DNA of 45,000 nt. It comes from Monocercomonoides exilis. Lineage: Eukaryota; Preaxostyla; Oxymonadida; Polymastigidae. Positions 41,801 through 45,000 of the stretch are shown here, in pieces. The stretch lies in assembly GCA_001643675.2 (NCBI GenBank), contig LSRY02000023.1, positions 485,001-530,000 of the forward strand, written 5' to 3'. Both the position numbers and the translations under genes were made by a program. The notes under the pieces were generated by a model. It saw nothing but the letters and a program-made list of their open reading frames with translations. It searched no databases and was not told the origin of the DNA. The first letter of the stretch is position 1. Every line of letters starts with the position of its first letter.

Positions 41801-44800
41801 AAACTGCGTCAACTGCTCCATTTTCCAAATGTCTCCAGCTTTCCCAGCTCTGCTTTCTGTTGTTTTTCTCAATGCATAAACACAGTCCTTCTTAATTTCT
41901 CTGTGATTATCTACTGATGCCCGATTCAAATGAACAATGCTGTTAATTTGCAGAGCGGATTCATCGTTCAACTATTTAAGCTATATAAAAGATAATCGAT
42001 TTTAATTCGAAACAAATAACATCAAAGTTCGAAGAGTGTTTATTTCGAACAATAAACCAATTTTTCAAACCTGTATAAAACAAGAAAAAGTTATGGGACA
42101 GATCAAAAGAAAAATGGAAAGTTGAAAAAACACTTTTTCGACAAAAATGACTAATTTTAAATTAATTAATATTCCATTTTGTTTCGTTATAAATATATAA
42201 AATATTTTTTATCGATGGTCCATATACTTGTAACTTGCTATTATTTTTTTTTATCATTAATAATTTTAATTGTTATTTTGTTTTAAAATAAAAATGTGTT
42301 TTATTGAATGATTTAATTTTTTTTTTAGATGAAAAAGAGTTTCAAACAGCAGAAAGCTGGCTTTTAAGCCACAGTTCATGCAGCTGTGAAAACTCAAGAA
42401 GAATAAAAACAAGTTTGATTTTTATTTAAGTTTTTTTCTATTAATTTTTTTTAATTATCATAAATTATTGTTTTTGTTGAACTTTCAAATATTTATTTAA
42501 GCTCACAATATTACAGAAAAACAAAATGCAGAAGTTGAGAAGCGATGTTGTGATGTATGTTTAAAAAAAAATAAAAAAGAAGAATTAGAAAAAGAAAACA
42601 CAGAAAATAAAAAACAAAATGAAATGAAAAAAATAAAAGAAAACACAAACAATGAAAAAACAGAAACAAAAAAAAAAGAAAGAAGTATTAAATACAAAAG
42701 ATAAAAAGATAATTAAAGAAAATAATAATGAAAATAAAAAAGAAAATAAAATATTAAAAGAAAAATTAATAAATGATAATATAATACACAAAAAAAATAT
42801 CAAATATTATTTTAAAAAATTTAATCCAAAAAAGCAAATATGAAATTTCCAACTCACCCAAATTAAAAAATTACACAATATCATCTAATTTTATCAATGA
42901 AAGCTACAAGGCTGCATTGCTGAGTGCTGGGGGGAGCGTTGGGGCTGCATCGCTGAGTGCTGGGGGGAGCGTTGGGGCTGCATCGCTGAGTGCTGGGGGG
43001 AGTGTTGGGGCTGCATTGCTGAGTGCTGGGGGGAGTGTTGGGGCTGCATTGCTGAGTGCTGGGGGGAGCGTTGGGGCTGCATTGCTGAGTGCTGGGGGGA
43101 GCGTTGGGGCTGCATCGCTGAGTGCTGGGGGGAGTGTTGGGGCTGCATTGCTGAGTGCTGGGGGGAGCGTTGGGGCTGCATTGCTGAGTGCTGGGGGGAG
43201 CGTTGGGGCTGCATCGCTGAGTGCTGGGGGGAGCGTTGGGGCTGCATCGCTGAGTGCTGGGGGGAGTGTTGGGGCTGCATTGCTGAGTGCTGGGGGGAGC
43301 GTTGGGGCTGCATTGCTGAGTGCTGGGGGGAGCGTTGGGGCTGCATTGCTGAGTGCTGGGGGGAGCGTTGGGGCTGCATCGCTGAGTGCTGGGGGGAGCG
43401 TTGGGGCTGCATTGCTGAGTGCTGGGGGGAGCGTTGGGGCTGCATCGCTGAGTGCTGGGGGGAGCGTTGGGGCTGCATTGCTGAGTGCTGGGGGGAGCGT
43501 TGGGGCTGCATTGCTGAGTGCTGGGGGGAGCGTTGGGGCTGCATTGCTGAGTGCTGGGGGGAGCGTTGGGGCTGCATTGCTGAGTGCTGGGGGGAGCGTT
43601 GGGGCTGCATTGCTGAGTGCTGGGGGGAGCGTTGGGGCTGCATTGCTGAGTGCTGGGGGGAGCGTTGGGGCTGCATTGCTGAGTGCTGGGGGGAGCGTTG
43701 GGGCTGCATCGCTGAGTGCTGGGGGGAGTGTTGGGGCTGCATCGCTGAGTGCTGGGGGGAGTGTTGGGGCTGCATTGCTGAGTGCTGGGGGGAGCGTTGG
43801 GGCTGCATCGCTGAGTGCTGGGGGGAGCGTTGGGGCTGCATTGCTGAGTGCTGGGGGGAGCGTTGGGGCTGCATTGCTGAGTGCTGGGGGGAGCGTTGGG
43901 GCTGCATCGCTGAGTGCTGGGGGGAGCGTTGGGGCTGCATCGCTGAGTGCTGGGGGTAGTGTTGGAATGTTGACCAAAATAAATACAAATGTTATAATAA
44001 ATGATTTTTACATTAAAATAGAGAAGAGAAAAAGAAAAAATAGAAAAGACAAATTAGAAAATATTGAAATAAATAAGAAAAATGAAGAATATTAAAATTA
44101 TGATGAACTTGAAATAAGAAAAAAAAATAAATATTGTCTTAAAGAAAAAAATGATACTAAAAAATATTCATATATAGAAAATAATAACAATAATACAATT
44201 TTTTTTTATAATAACTTTTCAAGAAACAAATTTTCTTTACAAAATTTTTATTCAAATATAACCTTTTGTAATATTAACATTTACAATTTTTCCTTCGACG
44301 GGTCCGATGCAACAAGCTGTGAAGCTGCTAGCGAAGGTGGTGCTGATAGTTGTGAAGCTGCGAGCGGGGCAGGTTCAGATGGATTTGGTGCAGCGAGCTG
44401 GGCAGACTTGTTTGGATCTGGAGTTTCAGGGGACGATTGTGGGCTTGGAGCTGGAGGTTTGAGGGATGATTGTGGGCTTGGAGCTAGAGTTGTTATAGAA
44501 AAAGAATTGAATGATGGAGAAGGAATTGAAATGGAAGAAGAGTTGAATAATGGAGAAGGAATTGAAATGGAGGAAGAGTTGGATGGAGGAGAAGGTGGAA
44601 TGGAGGAAGAGTTGGATGGAGGGAGTGATGAAGGAAATGTTGAAGGAAATTCAGAAAATAGTATATGTTTGTTGAAAAATATGAAAAGAAAAAGAAAAGG
44701 CTTTGGAGTTTTTTCTCCAAATGAAAAAAGATTAATTGAAAAAACAAAAAAAGATTTATTTTTTGAAATGAAGAAAGAAGTGGAAGTCAAAATGTCCTAT

Positions 44801-45000
44801 TCGACATTTTGCAAGAAAACAAAAAATTTTATAAAATCAAAGAAAAGGACTGATTTATGTGAAATCTGTGAAAGAGGAAAATATTTAGAAAAGAAAAAAT
44901 TAGAAATAGAAAGAAAAGGACTTGAATTGGGCCAAACTGAAGATGATGAATTGAATTTAATAATTCATCATCGAAAAATGGCCCAACATCAAAGAAACTT
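38827..45000 (+). CDS. Second transposase-type gene, partial, no USP seen
   Basis: Exon 1 (38827-39001) starts MIGNFFDLFRASKTRKADKV and aligns with exon 1 of the USP-transposase gene (DPVGCLLYFIFRYKKG versus DDVDALLVYLFYNYRQ). Both end in a phase 1 intron at the same place. Intron 1 (39002-42328) is huge because it hosts a nested element. Exon 2 (42329-42412) and exon 3 (from 42502) join in phase 1, giving a Cys motif (VEKRCCDVCLKK) and a Lys/Asn-rich stretch. Two one-base corrections in A runs (42668-42677, 42828-42833) keep the frame. A 32-unit repeat follows, then TAA 44093-44095 as Gln, a Gly/Ala/Asp-rich part, and from about 44700 FGVFSPNEKRLIEKTKKD and SKKRTDLCEICERGKYLEKK. These last parts match the transposase region of the first gene. 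No USP domain lies between. It runs off the right edge. Confidence 0.6.
39139..39274 (+). ncRNA. Structured RNA candidate in intron
   Basis: A GC-richer stretch in AT-rich intron folds into perfect hairpins. The first is GAAGCC (39139-39144) with GGCTTC (39163-39168) enclosing GAACC-UUCG-GGTTC (39149-39162). The second is TTCAATTC/GAATTGAA (39191-39208). The third is a long arm of GCTGGGGC with GCCCCAGC (39217-39224, 39267-39274), TTCTCCCG with CGGGAGAA (39227-39234, 39252-39259) and GAATA/TATTC (39237-39241, 39246-39250), with an A-rich 3' internal loop. The UUCG tetraloop is on the plus strand, the sense strand of the host gene. I do not recognise U1, U2, U4, U5, U6, SRP or tRNA in it. Confidence 0.5.
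39356..39543. repeat. Left inverted repeat of nested element
   Basis: 188 bp, exact reverse complement of 42051-42238. The first mismatch inward is at 39544. Confidence 0.9.
39589..41096 (+). CDS. Family member C, intact only with TAR as Gln
   Basis: Exons 39589-39687 (MPIFRDSKKDISTLLKSF), 39746-40255 and 40317-41096 join in phase 0 with 58- and 61-bp introns, giving about 462 residues and a TGA stop. The body aligns end to end with gene A: IEEMNEIVDGMNKEEFKSIF, DFCECYLLF, KHRNLTHLAYQFAW, KVFEKMEEEGYEDIITTFNE, NISDNF. Five in-frame TAR codons (40241, 40338, 40455, 40896, 41037) lie inside aligned sequence and would destroy the gene under the standard code. The second intron matches gene A in position and in its donor GTATGAACATT. 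It is carried inside the nested inverted-repeat element, with its 5' end next to the left repeat. Function unknown, as for gene A. Confidence 0.7.
41571..41990 (-). pseudogene. Family member D, truncated and frameshifted
   Basis: Only the C-terminal part of the family is present. NSIVHLNRASVDNHREIKKD and CVYALRKTTESRAG match genes A and C. A one-base frame change near GDIWK leads into GAVDAVLDEIERPALKDKIA, then RRLKEGDNKMEEVKRK with two TAA codons as Gln, ending at TGA 41571-41573. The N-terminal half is missing. It faces gene C tail to tail inside the nested element. Confidence 0.6.
42051..42238. repeat. Right inverted repeat of nested element
   Basis: Exact reverse complement of 39356-39543. 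Confidence 0.9.
42911..43968. repeat. 33-bp minisatellite, 32 units, in-frame
   Basis: Tandem 33-bp units (GCTGCATTGCTGAGTGCTGG and 13 more bases) with only two common variable sites: TTG/TCG, and AGC/AGT in the GGGGGG-AGC part. In the plus frame that continues into the transposase part they code for an 11-residue unit, LSAGGSVGAA plus Ser or Leu. Because 33 is a multiple of 3, other frames on both strands also stay open. Near-identity of units points to recent expansion or homogenisation. Confidence 0.95.

Larger units (their letters stand above)
39356..42238. mobile_element. 2.9 kb nested element with 188-bp perfect inverted repeats
   Basis: Ends 39356-39543 and 42051-42238 are exact reverse complements over 188 bp (outer sequence GCAAGTTACAAGTATATGG). 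TATTATTTT occurs at 39346-39354 and again at 42239-42247, right outside the ends (one extra G on the left), a possible 9-bp target-site duplication. Long perfect inverted repeats with 9-bp duplications are typical of Mutator-like elements. No transposase lies inside. Instead it holds family member C (39589-41096, plus) and the fragment D (41571-41990, minus), both relatives of gene A elsewhere in the window, as in a gene-capturing element. It sits in intron 1 of the second transposase-type gene. The AT-rich flank makes the duplication weak evidence on its own. Confidence 0.6.

Noticed and set aside
42911-43968. CRISPR array
   Set aside because: Units are head-to-tail with no unique spacers; this is a minisatellite.
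42894-43988. Long minus-strand ORFs across the minisatellite
   Set aside because: A 33-bp unit keeps many frames open; only the plus frame continues into recognisable transposase sequence.

Overview
The window reads as nuclear DNA of a protist. Genes carry short GT...AG introns (about 60-230 bp, donors mostly GTATG or GTTTG), spacers are AT-rich, and proteins are full of Ser, Glu and Lys runs. The clearest taxonomic signal is the code: in several genes in-frame TAA and TAG codons sit inside alignable or continuous protein, and every well-supported gene ends in TGA. I therefore translated TAA/TAG as Gln and TGA as the only stop. Among intron-bearing protists this fits the oxymonad Streblomastix strix, whose TAR=Gln code is published. 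The species is an inference.

Layout: 1-1830 (-) is a decayed or frameshifted Ser/Glu-rich gene running off the left edge. 2066-10335 is an ~8.3 kb element with 1.2 kb inverted repeats enclosing one three-exon gene (4311-8356, -). It fuses a ubiquitin-specific protease (USP) domain to a transposase-like domain, with a compact RNA-like fold at its 3' end. 10565-12859 (+) is another broken gene. 13161-15027 holds small genes and a gene broken by TGA. 16107-18231 (-) is a four-exon Ser/Pro-rich gene. 18810-19254 (-) is a small two-exon gene. 19640-21102 (+) is an intact member (A) of a repeat-type family, and 22894-24437 (-) is its broken convergent paralogue (B). 25914-30370 (-) is a 1400-residue coiled-coil protein with a recurring Trp motif. 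30367-31577 (-) is a small membrane protein. 32138-38151 (-) is a giant USP9X/USP34-like protease gene whose catalytic His position reads Pro.

From 38827 to the right edge (+) lies a second transposase-type gene, recognised by both its first exon and its C-terminal part. It shares an intron position with the first copy but shows no USP domain in the visible part, and it carries a 32-unit, 33-bp in-frame minisatellite. Its first intron holds a structured RNA candidate and a nested 2.9 kb element with perfect 188-bp inverted repeats and a possible 9-bp target duplication. That nested element carries family members C (intact, five Gln TAR codons) and D (broken).

The genes do not form a pathway. 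The region looks like a host stretch repeatedly invaded by transposons, one of which has acquired a deubiquitinase domain and another a host-type gene family. Several long reading frames need a single-base correction in homopolymers, so base-calling error and real decay must be told apart.
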